A stretch of DNA of 64,000 nucleotides, taken from Natrialba magadii ATCC 43099. Lineage in GTDB: Archaea; Halobacteriota; Halobacteria; Halobacteriales; Natrialbaceae. The translations under genes were made by a program, and so were the position numbers. Where the stretch lies: NCBI RefSeq assembly GCF_000025625.1, contig NC_013923.1, forward strand, positions 186,001 through 250,000, given 5' to 3'. The notes below the pieces were generated by a model. It was given only the letters and a program-made list of their open reading frames with translations, was not told where the DNA came from and did not search any database. Positions 25,236 through 34,469 of the stretch are shown piece by piece. Every line of letters begins with the position of its first letter. The first letter of the stretch is position 1.

Positions 25236-26639
25236 TCATGAGGAAGACTGATCGGTCGCTGGATCACGGTCGCTGGCAGTAGCGAGTTCGAGAACGAAAC
25301 TCGAGGAAGAGACGATGTCGCCGATGCCGACCGTTCCCACGGGGTCGGCGACGACGCGATTGGGGCAAGCGGCGACCGTCGGTGTCGAGAGGACGCCGTC
25401 CTCAGCCGTCTCCTCGAGGTGATCCGCGAGGAGTTCGATCGCGTCCCGGCCTGCCGCCGACGGCTCGTACTCCAGACCGGTTTCGAGATCGTCGGGAGAC
25501 GTGATGTTACCCAGTGCGGCTTTCGTCGCCGCGTTGACGGCGGAAAACTCCAGACCGCGTGCGACCGCGTCCGGGTGGGGGTACGACTCCATTACAGCGA
25601 GGTGGTACTCCATCGCGTGTAACTGGATACAGCCGACGCCCAGGTCGTCTCGGATCGCGTCGAGCATGCGGTAGTGGGTGAGAATTTCCTCGGGTTCGAA
25701 CGGCGTCGCTTCCGACGGGGCCGTCTCGACGACCGCGAGGTCGGCGTCGTCGTGCAGGAGCGTGAGTTCGTGCGTGTCCGCGCCGACGACGTCCGCCTCC
25801 GGCAAGATCCACTCGTACATGCTCTCCCGGAGGTCCTCATCGTGGGTCACCGCGTACTCGATGTGGACCTGCAGGTCGTCCTCGCTGCCGGACCGAAGCC
25901 GACGGATTACGTTGCGGGCGTGGCGGTGGGCCTGCTCGTAGCCCTCCTCGACGTGGTCTGGCGTGAGGTTGTGATAGCCAGCGAGCAGTGCCCCATCGAC
26001 GACCTCACCGACCTGATCCACGTGGGCGTCGAGATCACCGGTGACGAGGTCGAACTCCGGCGGCCGCGAGGCCGCGATGAACCGCGTGTCTTCGGTCGCG
26101 CGGACACCGAACAACTCGTCGTCGACGCGAAACTCGAACACCCAGTTAATCTTCGTCCGATCCGTGTTGACCGCCTCACGCAATGGGATACACTCGATCT
26201 CATCGTCCTTGACCTTCGGGTACTCCACCGCATCGGGGTGGTCGAACATCGAGAGCTGTCGCTCCGAGAGCAGGTACGTGTACGTGATCGGAGCGGCGCC
26301 GAGTGACGAGACGAGATTCGTCATGATCCCCGTCTGGCCGCCCATCTGCTGGTTGTCGGGCTCGAACTCCGCTTCGAGCGTCTCGGAAAACTCGTCCGTC
26401 ATCGCGACTTCGTCGCCCCGTCCGGCCGCCATCGTGTGTGTAATCGCCGTTGCAAGGTCGCGTTTCGAATCCAGGGGGCTCGGCGGCTGTCGCTCGCCGG
26501 GGTCGGACGGCCGGTCGAGGTACGATTCGACATCGTCGTCGACTCGAACGATTGCGTCGACGTTCGCGTTGTACGCGATGAACACCGGAAGCCCGTCCAG
26601 TGTTTGAATATCGGACGCTAACTGTGCGTACTCGTCCAT
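25236..26639 (-). CDS. ADP-dependent phosphofructokinase/glucokinase family sugar kinase
   Basis: A 467-residue cytoplasmic kinase of the archaeal ADP-dependent family (ribokinase-like fold), which transfers phosphate from ADP to a hexose or hexose phosphate. Supporting sequence includes IAYNANVDAIVRV near the N-terminus, GGQTGIMTNLVSSLGA, and the catalytic GIGD (near residue 440), whose Asp is the general base. The start at 26639 is chosen for homology; the open frame runs far upstream without similarity. The next gene upstream on the same strand is fructose bisphosphatase, so fructose-6-phosphate is a likely substrate; glucose is the alternative. Most haloarchaea rely on a modified Entner-Doudoroff route, which makes this pair interesting. 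Confidence 0.82.
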   Translation of the reverse strand: MDEYAQLASDIQTLDGLPVFIAYNANVDAIVRVDDDVESYLDRPSDPGERQPPSPLDSKRDLATAITHTMAAGRGDEVAMTDEFSETLEAEFEPDNQQMGGQTGIMTNLVSSLGAAPITYTYLLSERQLSMFDHPDAVEYPKVKDDEIECIPLREAVNTDRTKINWVFEFRVDDELFGVRATEDTRFIAASRPPEFDLVTGDLDAHVDQVGEVVDGALLAGYHNLTPDHVEEGYEQAHRHARNVIRRLRSGSEDDLQVHIEYAVTHDEDLRESMYEWILPEADVVGADTHELTLLHDDADLAVVETAPSEATPFEPEEILTHYRMLDAIRDDLGVGCIQLHAMEYHLAVMESYPHPDAVARGLEFSAVNAATKAALGNITSPDDLETGLEYEPSAAGRDAIELLADHLEETAEDGVLSTPTVAACPNRVVADPVGTVGIGDIVSSSSFVLELATASDRDPATDQSSS

Positions 26640-26772
26640 CATGATACGGGGTGCTCCCAGCGCCAGTGAGTTAATGGTATGCGTGCACCGTTCGAGCGAT
26701 TTCGACGCTCGAACGACACATCTCGGAGATCTGCTATCTCCGGCGTCCGTCGTCCACAGTTCGCCGTCTGCC

Positions 26773-27639
26773 TCACCCAATCGCGGCTTCCAGGCGCTCG
26801 ACCAACTCGGGGTTACCGACGTGAAGTGGAACCCGATCGTGCAGGTCGGTCGGCTCGACATCGAGGATCGATCGACTCCCATCGGAGGACCGACCACCGG
26901 CCGTCTCGATGATGTACCCGATCGGATTCCCCTCGAACTGGAGCCGAAGCTTGCCGTTGGGGCTGTTCTCGAGTGCAGGGTAGGCGAAGATGCCGCCTTT
27001 CGTAAGGACCTGATTCACATCGTTGATCATCGCTCCGCTGTAGTGGCACTCGAGTGCGAGCTCGTCGTCGGTCTCGATGCCACGGGCGAACTCGTGAAAA
27101 TCGTCGATCCAGGTCGGGACGCGGCCGCCGAATCCGTAGACGGTGGGGGTCGCTGGAATCGTGACGTCGTCGCGGATGACGGTCCGGTCTCCATCAACGA
27201 GTGCGTATTCGGTGACGGTGCCGTCGTGTGCGACCATCATCGTCGTCAGCGGCCCGTAGAGAACGTAGCCCGCCGCGACGAGGGCTGTTCCGGGGGCTGG
27301 GAGGGATGCGTCGTAGATCCCGAAGACGGTTCCCATCGTGTTGTTCGACGGTAGGTTCGAGGTGCCGTCGACTGGATCAGCAGCGACGGCGAGGCCGTCG
27401 GGAGCGAAGTCGACGGGATCAGCGCGCTCCTCGCTGGCGTACTGGGCGACGCCGTCGATCGACGAGAGCTGATCGGCGAGCAACTCGTCTGCGAAGACAT
27501 CCGCCTCGAACTGTGTTTCACCGCTCGGGTTCTCGCCATCGGCTGTTACTCGCCGGTCGACGAGGCCGTGATGAATGTCACTCGCTGTTTGTGCGACCGT
27601 TGCAACGACGCGTTCGACTGCGGACGTTGTGTCGGTCAT
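26773..27639 (-). CDS. fbp: fructose-1,6-bisphosphatase, class I-like
   Basis: A 288-residue gluconeogenic phosphatase acting on fructose-1,6-bisphosphate in the cytoplasm. The metal and phosphate motif DPVDGTSN (consensus DPLDGSSN) is present, with the Glu of YASEE upstream as a metal ligand, and NGKLRLQFEGNPIGYIIETAGG near the C-terminus as in class I enzymes. It lies upstream of the ADP-dependent kinase on the same strand, 133 bp apart. The opposing PEP synthase gene is divergent on the other side. Confidence 0.88.
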   Translation of the reverse strand: MTDTTSAVERVVATVAQTASDIHHGLVDRRVTADGENPSGETQFEADVFADELLADQLSSIDGVAQYASEERADPVDFAPDGLAVAADPVDGTSNLPSNNTMGTVFGIYDASLPAPGTALVAAGYVLYGPLTTMMVAHDGTVTEYALVDGDRTVIRDDVTIPATPTVYGFGGRVPTWIDDFHEFARGIETDDELALECHYSGAMINDVNQVLTKGGIFAYPALENSPNGKLRLQFEGNPIGYIIETAGGRSSDGSRSILDVEPTDLHDRVPLHVGNPELVERLEAAIG

Positions 27640-27857
27640 GTCTCCTGGGCTAGCGTGTGATCACTCGCGAGAAGTCGTTCTCGTCCGGGACGAACGATCG
27701 AGGTGTCGTCGGTCGTGTCAACCGCGTCGATCGGTAGCATTCGCCGAGTTCTCCACCAGGGAGCTATAAACTGTTTGTGGTGGGGACAGTGAGAGTCGTC
27801 CATCCATTCAACCGTCCAACCGTCCTTCCGCGCGGCCTTTGACGCGTACCCCCGTCG

Positions 27858-27866
27858 ACTTATTAC
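27858..27866 (+). promoter_or_regulatory. TATA-like element of the PEP synthase gene
   Basis: ACTTATTAC about 27-36 bp before the ATG at 27894 fits a haloarchaeal TATA box for a leaderless or short-leader transcript. Confidence 0.45.
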
Positions 27867-27893
27867 CATGCGTGTGGTCAGCATGCCTGATCG

Positions 27894-30176
27894 ATGGAAG
27901 CAAACACGTTCAGCCGATGGTTAGACGACGTCAGTAGCGCCGATTCGGGAGCCGTCGGTGGAAAGAGCGCGAACCTTGGCGAACTCGCCACCCTCGACGT
28001 TCCCGTCTTACCGGGGTTCACCACGACTGCTACCGCGTACGAGTATTACATCGAGCAGACGGGTATCCAGGAGGCCATCGACTCGGAACTGGCCGGACTC
28101 GACGTCGAAGACGTCGCGGATCTGCAACAGCGTGGGGAGCGAATTCGAAGCCTCATTTCGGATGCCGAGATGCCCGCAGAGCTAGCGTCTGCGATGGTCG
28201 ACCGGTACGACGCGCTGGCAGCTCAGCTGGAGATCGACGATCCCGAGGTTGCCGTCAGAAGCTCTGCGACCGCTGAAGACCTGCCAGATGCGTCTTTCGC
28301 GGGCCAACAGGAGACGTTCCTGAACGTCGCCGGGACGACGGAGCTACTCGAGTCGCTCAAATACTGCTTCGCGTCGCTGTTTACCGACCGGGCGATCGTC
28401 TACCGCGAGACGAACGATTTCGACCACCTCGACGTTAAACTCGCCTGTACAGTCCAGAAGATGGGGCGGGCGGATCTGGCGTCTTCGGGGGTGTTGTTCA
28501 CCCTCGACCCAGACACCGGGTTCGAGAACGTCGTCGTGATCGAGGCGGCCTACGGGTTCGGCGAGCCCGTCGTTCAGGGGGTCGTCGACCCCGACAGGTA
28601 CGTCGTCTTCAAGCCGACAAACGGCATCGTCGAGAAAGAACTGGGCGGGAAGACCCAGCGAATGGTCCGGCGCAACGGCGGCACCAAGCTGGAGTCGGTT
28701 CCCGACGAGGATCAGGACGAGTTCGCACTCTCGGACGACCGAATCCGAGAACTCGCGACGTACGCGACTCGTATCGAGGACCACTTCGACACCCCCCAGG
28801 ACATCGAGTGGCTCGTCGACGGCGACCTCGACGAACTGTTCGTCGTCCAGGCCCGGCCCGAGACGGTCCACGGCGCGGCCGAAGGGAACGTCATCCGCAC
28901 GTACAGCATGACGGAGAGCGCCGACGAAATTCTGGATGGGATCGCGATTGGCAACGCCGTGGCGAGCGGCGCTGTGCGCGTCCTCCAGGACCACCGGGAG
29001 ATGGACCGCGTCGAGGACGGCGACATCCTCGTCACCGAGATGACGGACCCGGACTGGGTCCCCGTGATGAAGAAAGCGAGCGCAATCGTGACCGACCGCG
29101 GCGGCAAAACATCACACGCGGCGATCGTCTCCCGGGAACTCGGGGTCCCCGCAATCGTCCGAACCGGTAACGCGACAGCGACGCTGTCGAACGGCGACCC
29201 CGTGACGGTCGACTGCTCGACCGACATCGGCCGAGTCTACGAGAGTGAACTCGAGTACGAGGTCCGCGAGGAGGTGGTGGACGACCTCCCCGAGACGGAT
29301 ACCGAGGTCAAACTGATCCTCGGCGATCCGGCGCGGGCGTTCGCGCTCGCGAATCTCCCGGTCGACGGCGTCGGACTGGCGCGCGAGGAGTTCATCGTGA
29401 CATCCCACGTCGGCTATCACCCCCTGGAACTGCTCGAGCGCGGCGAGGAGGAGCGCTTCGTCGACGCGTTGCAGACTGGTATCGCGAAGATCGGTGCCGC
29501 GTTCTATCCGGACGACGTTCTCTTTCGGCTCAGCGACTTCAAGACCGACGAGTACCGCAACCTGGAGGGTGGGTGGAAGTACGAACCGGAGGAGGACAAC
29601 CCGATGATCGGCTGGCGGGGGGCGTCTCGCTACTACGACGAGGCCTTTCGCGAAGCGTTCCGACTCGAGTGTGAGGCGCTCCGGCGGGTCCGCGAGGACG
29701 TCGGGCTGGACAACGTTACCGTGATGGTCCCGTTCTGTCGGACGCCCGAGGAGGGCGAGCGCGTCCTCGAACTGATGGCCGAGTACGGCCTGCCGCCGGA
29801 GGAGATGGACGTGTACGTGATGGCGGAACTGCCCTCGAACATTGTGCTCGCGGATCGGTTTTCCGAGCTGTTCGACGGTTTTTCGATCGGCTCGAACGAC
29901 CTCACGCAGTTGACGCTGGGTGTCGACCGGAATTCGGAGCAACTCGCACCGCTGTTCGACGAGGCAGACGACTCGGTCACGCGATCGATCTCGTCGTTGA
30001 TCGAGACGGCACACAGTCACGACCGACCGGTCGGTATCTGCGGCGACGCACCGTCGACGATTCCGGAGTACGTCGAGTTCCTGCTCGAGGAAGATATCGA
30101 TTCGATTTCGGTGTCGCCGGACGTCGCTATCGAGACGCTGCTTACCGTTGCCGAGTTCGAGGATCGTGATTCGTGA
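27894..30176 (+). CDS. ppsA: phosphoenolpyruvate synthase
   Basis: A 760-residue cytoplasmic enzyme making PEP from pyruvate and ATP, the entry to gluconeogenesis. The order is an N-terminal nucleotide-binding domain (VGGKSANLGEL, AVRSSATAEDLPDASFAGQQ), the phosphohistidine domain with H408 in GGKTSHAAIVSRELG, and the PEP/pyruvate domain with IGSNDLTQLTLGVDR and C716 in GICGDAPS. Consensus there is GICGQAPS, a mild variation. Length is normal for the family. The TGA stop lies inside a 7-bp tandem repeat, so the last residues depend on repeat number. It is divergent from fbp. Confidence 0.95.
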   Translation: MEANTFSRWLDDVSSADSGAVGGKSANLGELATLDVPVLPGFTTTATAYEYYIEQTGIQEAIDSELAGLDVEDVADLQQRGERIRSLISDAEMPAELASAMVDRYDALAAQLEIDDPEVAVRSSATAEDLPDASFAGQQETFLNVAGTTELLESLKYCFASLFTDRAIVYRETNDFDHLDVKLACTVQKMGRADLASSGVLFTLDPDTGFENVVVIEAAYGFGEPVVQGVVDPDRYVVFKPTNGIVEKELGGKTQRMVRRNGGTKLESVPDEDQDEFALSDDRIRELATYATRIEDHFDTPQDIEWLVDGDLDELFVVQARPETVHGAAEGNVIRTYSMTESADEILDGIAIGNAVASGAVRVLQDHREMDRVEDGDILVTEMTDPDWVPVMKKASAIVTDRGGKTSHAAIVSRELGVPAIVRTGNATATLSNGDPVTVDCSTDIGRVYESELEYEVREEVVDDLPETDTEVKLILGDPARAFALANLPVDGVGLAREEFIVTSHVGYHPLELLERGEEERFVDALQTGIAKIGAAFYPDDVLFRLSDFKTDEYRNLEGGWKYEPEEDNPMIGWRGASRYYDEAFREAFRLECEALRRVREDVGLDNVTVMVPFCRTPEEGERVLELMAEYGLPPEEMDVYVMAELPSNIVLADRFSELFDGFSIGSNDLTQLTLGVDRNSEQLAPLFDEADDSVTRSISSLIETAHSHDRPVGICGDAPSTIPEYVEFLLEEDIDSISVSPDVAIETLLTVAEFEDRDS

Positions 30177-30195
30177 TTCGTGATTCGTGATTCGT
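30168..30195. repeat. perfect 7-bp tandem repeat, four copies, over the ppsA stop codon
   Basis: GATTCGT units at 30168, 30175, 30182 and 30189. The ppsA stop TGA is 30174-30176, formed at the junction of units one and two. Confidence 0.95.
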
Positions 30196-30258
30196 GGTTT
30201 TGGGATCCGGATTCAGGGGCCAGGTTCCAGGGGCCAGGATCCCGGATTCTGGATTCGT

Positions 30259-30328
30259 AGTTCGTAGTTCGTAGTTCGTAGCTCGTAGCTCGTAGCTCGT
30301 AGCTCGTAGCTCATAGCTCATAGCTCGT
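30259..30328. repeat. 7-bp tandem array, ten units in three variants
   Basis: Three AGTTCGT units, four AGCTCGT, two AGCTCAT and one AGCTCGT follow without interruption. It lies 83 bp after the ppsA stop, in a 326-bp gap that otherwise holds only a possible 36-codon reading frame. Confidence 0.95.
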
Positions 30329-30395
30329 GGATCGCAACCACAACTCCATGAAAGGTTTACCACCAACGTCGTGGGAAGTCGGGTCTGTGACTCGT

Positions 30396-30506
30396 ATGAG
30401 TTTGAGCATGAGCAAGAGCAGGAGCCAGAGTACGACCCAGGTACCGACTCACGTCTGCCACGTGACCAACGCCGAACAGCGCCCGTCGGCAGGTGCTGAC
30501 CGATGA
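30396..30506 (+). CDS. possible 36-residue leader peptide, translationally coupled to the nucleotidyltransferase
   Basis: The frame starts MSLSMSKSRSQST and ends in TGA at 30504-30506, which overlaps the ATG of the next gene at 30503 (ATGA overlap), a typical coupling arrangement. The peptide is Ser/Thr/Arg-rich, not acidic, and contains two small imperfect repeats. It could be a real leader, a decayed gene, or chance. No homologue comes to mind. Confidence 0.3.
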   Translation: MSLSMSKSRSQSTTQVPTHVCHVTNAEQRPSAGADR

Positions 30507-31486
30507 AAGCTGTCGTCCTCGCTGGCGGGTACGCCACGCGCCTGTGGCCGATCACGAGACACCGCCCGAAAATGTTTCTTCCGCTTGAAGAGACGACCGT
30601 CATCGAACGCATCTACGCCGAACTCGAGACCGCGGATCGCATCGAGGAAGTCTACGTGAGCACGAACGAACGGTTTGCCCCGGAGTTCGAGGCACAACTG
30701 GCTGACAGCGACTACGAAAAACCGCAGCTCTCGGTCGAAGAAACCCGCGCCGAGGACGAGAAACTCGGCGTCGTCGGCGCACTCGCTCAACTGGTCGACC
30801 GCGAGGGAATCGACGACGACCTGCTGGTGATCGCCGGCGACAACATCGTCGACTTCGCGATCGAGGACTTTCTCGCGTACTACGATCGAAAAGACGCACC
30901 GGTGATCGCCGCCTACGATGTCGGCTCGCCAGAGCGGGCAACCGCGTACGGCGTCGTCGATCTCGAAGACGACCGCGTAGTCGACTTTCAGGAAAAGCCC
31001 GACGATCCACCGGGGACGCGCGTCTCGATCGGCTGCTACGCGTTCCCGCAAGACGCACTCGAGTTACTGCCGACGTATCTCGAAGGGGGCAACGATCCCG
31101 ACGAGCCGGGCTGGTTCGTCCAGTGGCTCCAGTCGCGGGAGCCGACGTACGCGTACGTGTTCGATGGGGCCTGGTTCGACATCGGCACGCGGGAGAGTTA
31201 TCTCGACGCCGTTGCCTGGTTCCTCGACGGTGGCACACGCGTGGCCGACTCGGCGACACTCGAGAACGCGATGCTCGGGTCGAACGTCCACGTCATGGCG
31301 AACGCGACGCTCGTCGATACCGACGTCGAACGGTCGGTTATCTTCCCGGACGTGACAGTTGAGGGGACGACCATCCGCCGGTCGATCGTCGACGAGGGCG
31401 CGGCTCTCGAGGGCGTCGATCTTCACGACGCGATGATCGGTGCGTACACGCAAATTCCGGACGCTCCAGACGCTCCAGGGGAGTGA
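30503..31486 (+). CDS. sugar-1-phosphate nucleotidyltransferase with left-handed beta-helix tail
   Basis: A 327-residue cytoplasmic enzyme that joins a sugar-1-phosphate to an NTP. The signature VVLAGGYATRLWPITRHRPKMFLPL opens the protein, IAGDN near residue 114 carries the catalytic Asp, and FQEKP is present. Residues from about 250 onward form hexapeptide repeats of a left-handed helix. Glucose-1-phosphate thymidylyl- or uridylyltransferase is most likely; mannose-1-phosphate guanylyltransferase is the alternative. TreT, about 1 kb away, uses NDP-glucose, so this enzyme could supply it. It is convergent with a Usp gene. Confidence 0.85.
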   Translation: MKAVVLAGGYATRLWPITRHRPKMFLPLEETTVIERIYAELETADRIEEVYVSTNERFAPEFEAQLADSDYEKPQLSVEETRAEDEKLGVVGALAQLVDREGIDDDLLVIAGDNIVDFAIEDFLAYYDRKDAPVIAAYDVGSPERATAYGVVDLEDDRVVDFQEKPDDPPGTRVSIGCYAFPQDALELLPTYLEGGNDPDEPGWFVQWLQSREPTYAYVFDGAWFDIGTRESYLDAVAWFLDGGTRVADSATLENAMLGSNVHVMANATLVDTDVERSVIFPDVTVEGTTIRRSIVDEGAALEGVDLHDAMIGAYTQIPDAPDAPGE

Positions 31487-31498
31487 GTTGGGAACTCG

Positions 31499-32401
31499 CT
31501 ACGGCGACTCAGCGCTGACTGGCACGCAAAACACCGGGACATCGGCTTGTCGGACGACGTTTTCCGTGACACTGCCGAGGAACCACTGCCCGATTCCGGT
31601 TCGGCCGTGCGTTCCCATGACGATCAGGTCGGCGTCGCGTTCGGTTGCGGCCGTGAGAATGACGTCCGCTGGTGATCCTGTCGTGATCGTTCCGGTGATA
31701 CTGACACCGGCGTCTGTGGCCTGCTCCCGAACTGCCTCGATCGCGTCCTCGCCGCTTTGCTCGAGCGCGTCGAGGAGTTCATCTGGCGTTTTCGCTCGGG
31801 AGAGGCGACTCGTCTCGGCGGAGTACACGGTGTGAACCATCGACTCGAGTCGACTCGCCAGCGCGATCCCCCAGTCGGCCGCGATGGCTGCTCCGTCGCT
31901 CCCGTCCGTCGGCAAGAGGAATTCGTCGAAAGCGATCTCGTTGATCTCGGACAGGTTGGCCTCCGGAGGAACAACGAGGACAGGCGTACGCGCCGTCCGG
32001 AGGACGTTCTCGGTGACGCTGCCGAGGAGAACCCTGTCTACTCCGTCCCGACCTTTCGTCCCCATGGCGATGATGTCGATCTCGCGTCGTGTAGCGTACT
32101 CCCGGATCGATTGGAACGGCGTTCCACGTTTGACGGTGGTCGTTACCTCGAGATCTTCGTCGTAGGATCGCACCATGTCCGCGATGGTCTCCACTGCGGC
32201 TTTCGCATCGTCCTCGAGTGACGCGTACATAGACTCCATCGCGTCGGTGATCCCCTCCAGATCACTGCGAACGGCGACGACCGAGAGAACGTGCACGTCC
32301 GCACCGGTTTGCGATGCAAGCGCAATTGCGTGTTTCGCTCCTGCGAGGGCGCCCTCACTGTCGTCCGTCGGTATGAGTATCGAATCGATAAGCCGGGTCA
32401 T
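31499..32401 (-). CDS. universal stress protein, tandem double-domain
   Basis: A 300-residue protein with two Usp domains (about 1-145 and 155-298). Nucleotide loops are GTKGRDGVDRVLLGSVTEN and GTHGRTGIGQWFLGSVTEN, both matching G-x2-G-x9-G-S/T, so both may bind ATP. It lies 87 bp downstream of the TreT-like gene on the same strand and may be co-transcribed, linking a stress protein with compatible-solute synthesis. Confidence 0.9.
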   Translation of the reverse strand: MTRLIDSILIPTDDSEGALAGAKHAIALASQTGADVHVLSVVAVRSDLEGITDAMESMYASLEDDAKAAVETIADMVRSYDEDLEVTTTVKRGTPFQSIREYATRREIDIIAMGTKGRDGVDRVLLGSVTENVLRTARTPVLVVPPEANLSEINEIAFDEFLLPTDGSDGAAIAADWGIALASRLESMVHTVYSAETSRLSRAKTPDELLDALEQSGEDAIEAVREQATDAGVSITGTITTGSPADVILTAATERDADLIVMGTHGRTGIGQWFLGSVTENVVRQADVPVFCVPVSAESP

Positions 32402-32488
32402 GGCAATCTATCTCTTCCTTCACCGCTAGAGCGGATAATGGTAGGGGGGCGAAAGACTCCGATGACGGCCACGGACTCACTCGTCTCA

Positions 32489-33742
32489 TCACTGGTCATA
32501 CTCCAGTTCGTCGGCGAGTACGTCCAGCAACTCCACGAGTTGCCGGGGCAATAGAAAGTGCTCCTGAACATGCTCTCGTGCGTTCTCGCCGAATCTCGCC
32601 CGGCGCTCGTCGTTCTCGAGGAGGTCGACGACGCGCTCACCGGCGCCCGTTGCGTCGTCAGGCGCAACGAGATAGCCGGTCTCTTCGTCGACGATTTGTA
32701 GTGGGATGCCGCCGACGTCCGATCCCACGACTGGTGTCCGTTTCCAGAGCGCTTCCGAGACGACCAGGCCGAACCCTTCGCGGAGCGACTTCTGAACGAC
32801 GACGTCCGACTCACGCTGCAAGACGTTCACGCCTATATCCGACAGATCGGTCAACACGTGGACGTTCGGATCGGTAGCCGCCTCTTTGGCGACCTGTTCG
32901 TACAGTTCCAGCCCCTCCGGGTCGTCCCCGGCCATCCCGCCGACGAGCGCTAGCTGGAGGTCCGCCACGTCCTCGCTGGCACGGCGGTACGCCTCGAGCG
33001 TGCCAAACTGGTCCTTCCACGGATCGAATCGGGAGATCTGCGTGACGAGCGGGTCTTCGAACGAGAGCGGGTCCAAGCGATCACACATCGTTGCGATCGT
33101 TTCGGCCTCGAGCGATCGATTCTTCTCTGCGACCGGATCGATCGATGGATAGATGATGCTCGTCCCCGGAACCGCGGTTTCGCCGATGTAGTCGGACCGA
33201 CTGAAGATTCCATGGTCGACCTGCGCTGTATACTCCGAGACGAACGCGAGGTACTCGGCGGTCGGATCGGTGAGGTCGATATGACAGCGCCAGACGATCA
33301 CGGTTTCCGGCATCATCTCTTCGAGCTGGTCGAGCATGCCAAGCGGTTGCGGGTCGTGGATCACGGCGAGATCGTACTCCTCACCGTGGTCCGCGAGTTC
33401 GCGGGCGTTTTGCTCGTTGACCGTTCGATAGGTCGCTTTCATGTCTTCAGTCAGCGGAGGACCGCTCCCCTGGAGCGCGTTGTGCATCGCCTTGGTCACC
33501 TCGAAGAACTCGTCGTCGGCATCCATGACGAGCCAATCTGTGTCGATTCCGAGGTCGTTACAGACAGGAACGATCGATCGCAAGAGTTCGGCAACCCCGC
33601 CGCCAGTCGCAGTCGAGTTGACGTGCAGGATACGGCTGTCGGCCAGCGTGTCGGCCAGCGACCGAAGCCGTTCGAGACGATCTCTCCCCGTCACGTCGGT
33701 GTACGCGTCGAACGTTTGATCTGAAAGTGATGGCGCGTGCAT
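32489..33742 (-). CDS. treT: trehalose glycosyltransferring synthase (TreT-type GT4)
   Basis: A 417-residue GT-B glycosyltransferase. TreT joins NDP-glucose and glucose to make trehalose, a compatible solute. The N-terminal signature ILHVNSTATGGGVAELLRS is characteristic, ISRFDPWKDQFGTLEAYR begins the donor-binding domain, and SLREGFGLVVSEALWKRTPVVGSDVGGIPLQI carries the conserved E-x7-E donor motif. There is no signal peptide, so it is cytoplasmic. The bat-type regulator lies 79 bp upstream and a Usp gene downstream, all on the minus strand. Confidence 0.87.
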   Translation of the reverse strand: MHAPSLSDQTFDAYTDVTGRDRLERLRSLADTLADSRILHVNSTATGGGVAELLRSIVPVCNDLGIDTDWLVMDADDEFFEVTKAMHNALQGSGPPLTEDMKATYRTVNEQNARELADHGEEYDLAVIHDPQPLGMLDQLEEMMPETVIVWRCHIDLTDPTAEYLAFVSEYTAQVDHGIFSRSDYIGETAVPGTSIIYPSIDPVAEKNRSLEAETIATMCDRLDPLSFEDPLVTQISRFDPWKDQFGTLEAYRRASEDVADLQLALVGGMAGDDPEGLELYEQVAKEAATDPNVHVLTDLSDIGVNVLQRESDVVVQKSLREGFGLVVSEALWKRTPVVGSDVGGIPLQIVDEETGYLVAPDDATGAGERVVDLLENDERRARFGENAREHVQEHFLLPRQLVELLDVLADELEYDQ

Positions 33743-33821
33743 CGTTCTAGCCGTCCTACAACGACCGGTAGTATCAGTTGTGGGGGGTGCTCAGTACTCC
33801 GTCTCAGAGCAGCAGTCCGTC

Positions 33822-34469
33822 TCAGAGAAACTCGACGACGCCAGCGGCGATCTTGGCTTCGGCGCGTCGGAGGTGGTGATCGACGGTTCGCCGACCGATT
33901 CCCACGCTGTCGGCGAGTTTGGCGGTTGTCGTCTCCCGCGGGATTTCGTAGTAGCCACGTTCGTACGCGAGCAGAAAAATTTCTCGCTGGCGCTCGGAGA
34001 GGTCTGGAACGGATGACGCCGTCGAGAGCACCGGTGTCTCTGCCGGAACGGCGTCGAGGTCGTACTTCGAGTCGACGGTAACAGCGTAGTCGGCGGCGAT
34101 ATCGCGGTAGAACGCGCTCAGGTTTGCACCGTCTATAGCGAGCACGCGGACGACTTTCATCCCGTCCTCGTAGCGAAGCGGTGGAACGAGGAGACAGCCA
34201 TGTGCTGAGAGGTACGACTCGATGTAGTCGTCGCCGTGCTGTTTCAGACAGTCGTCGGTGATAATCGTCTGCGTCGTCTCGTCCTGTTCGATTCGTTCGC
34301 GAACGCCGACCTCGTCGCTGACGCGGTCGACGACAGCCGTCTGCTGGTCGCCCGTGACGTGAAGCAAGTCGCAGTGATCGTTACACCACAGTTCGATGCT
34401 GGTGTTCGTTCGAGCCGTCGACTGTGCGTACGGACTGCCGCCGTCGATCCGGAACACGCCCACGTGCAT
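33822..34469 (-). CDS. bat-type helix-turn-helix regulator, possible hut regulator
   Basis: A 215-residue DNA-binding protein. The C-terminus (LSERQREIFLLAYERGYYEIPRETTTAKLADSVGIGRRTVDHHLRRAEAKI) is the HTH_10 domain of bacterio-opsin-activator proteins. The N-terminal 150 residues are a predicted ligand- or signal-sensing domain without a clear cofactor site. The start at 34469 avoids an upstream extension that does not fit the family. It is divergent from hutU with 85 bp between start codons, where a TTTAAGTCC-like element near 34490-34500 could serve both directions. The inferred role is control of histidine degradation, of TreT, or of both. Confidence 0.82.
   Translation of the reverse strand: MHVGVFRIDGGSPYAQSTARTNTSIELWCNDHCDLLHVTGDQQTAVVDRVSDEVGVRERIEQDETTQTIITDDCLKQHGDDYIESYLSAHGCLLVPPLRYEDGMKVVRVLAIDGANLSAFYRDIAADYAVTVDSKYDLDAVPAETPVLSTASSVPDLSERQREIFLLAYERGYYEIPRETTTAKLADSVGIGRRTVDHHLRRAEAKIAAGVVEFL

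Noticed and set aside
30259-30328. Possible CRISPR array from ten regular units
   Set aside because: Units are 7 bp and contiguous, with no spacers; it is a microsatellite.
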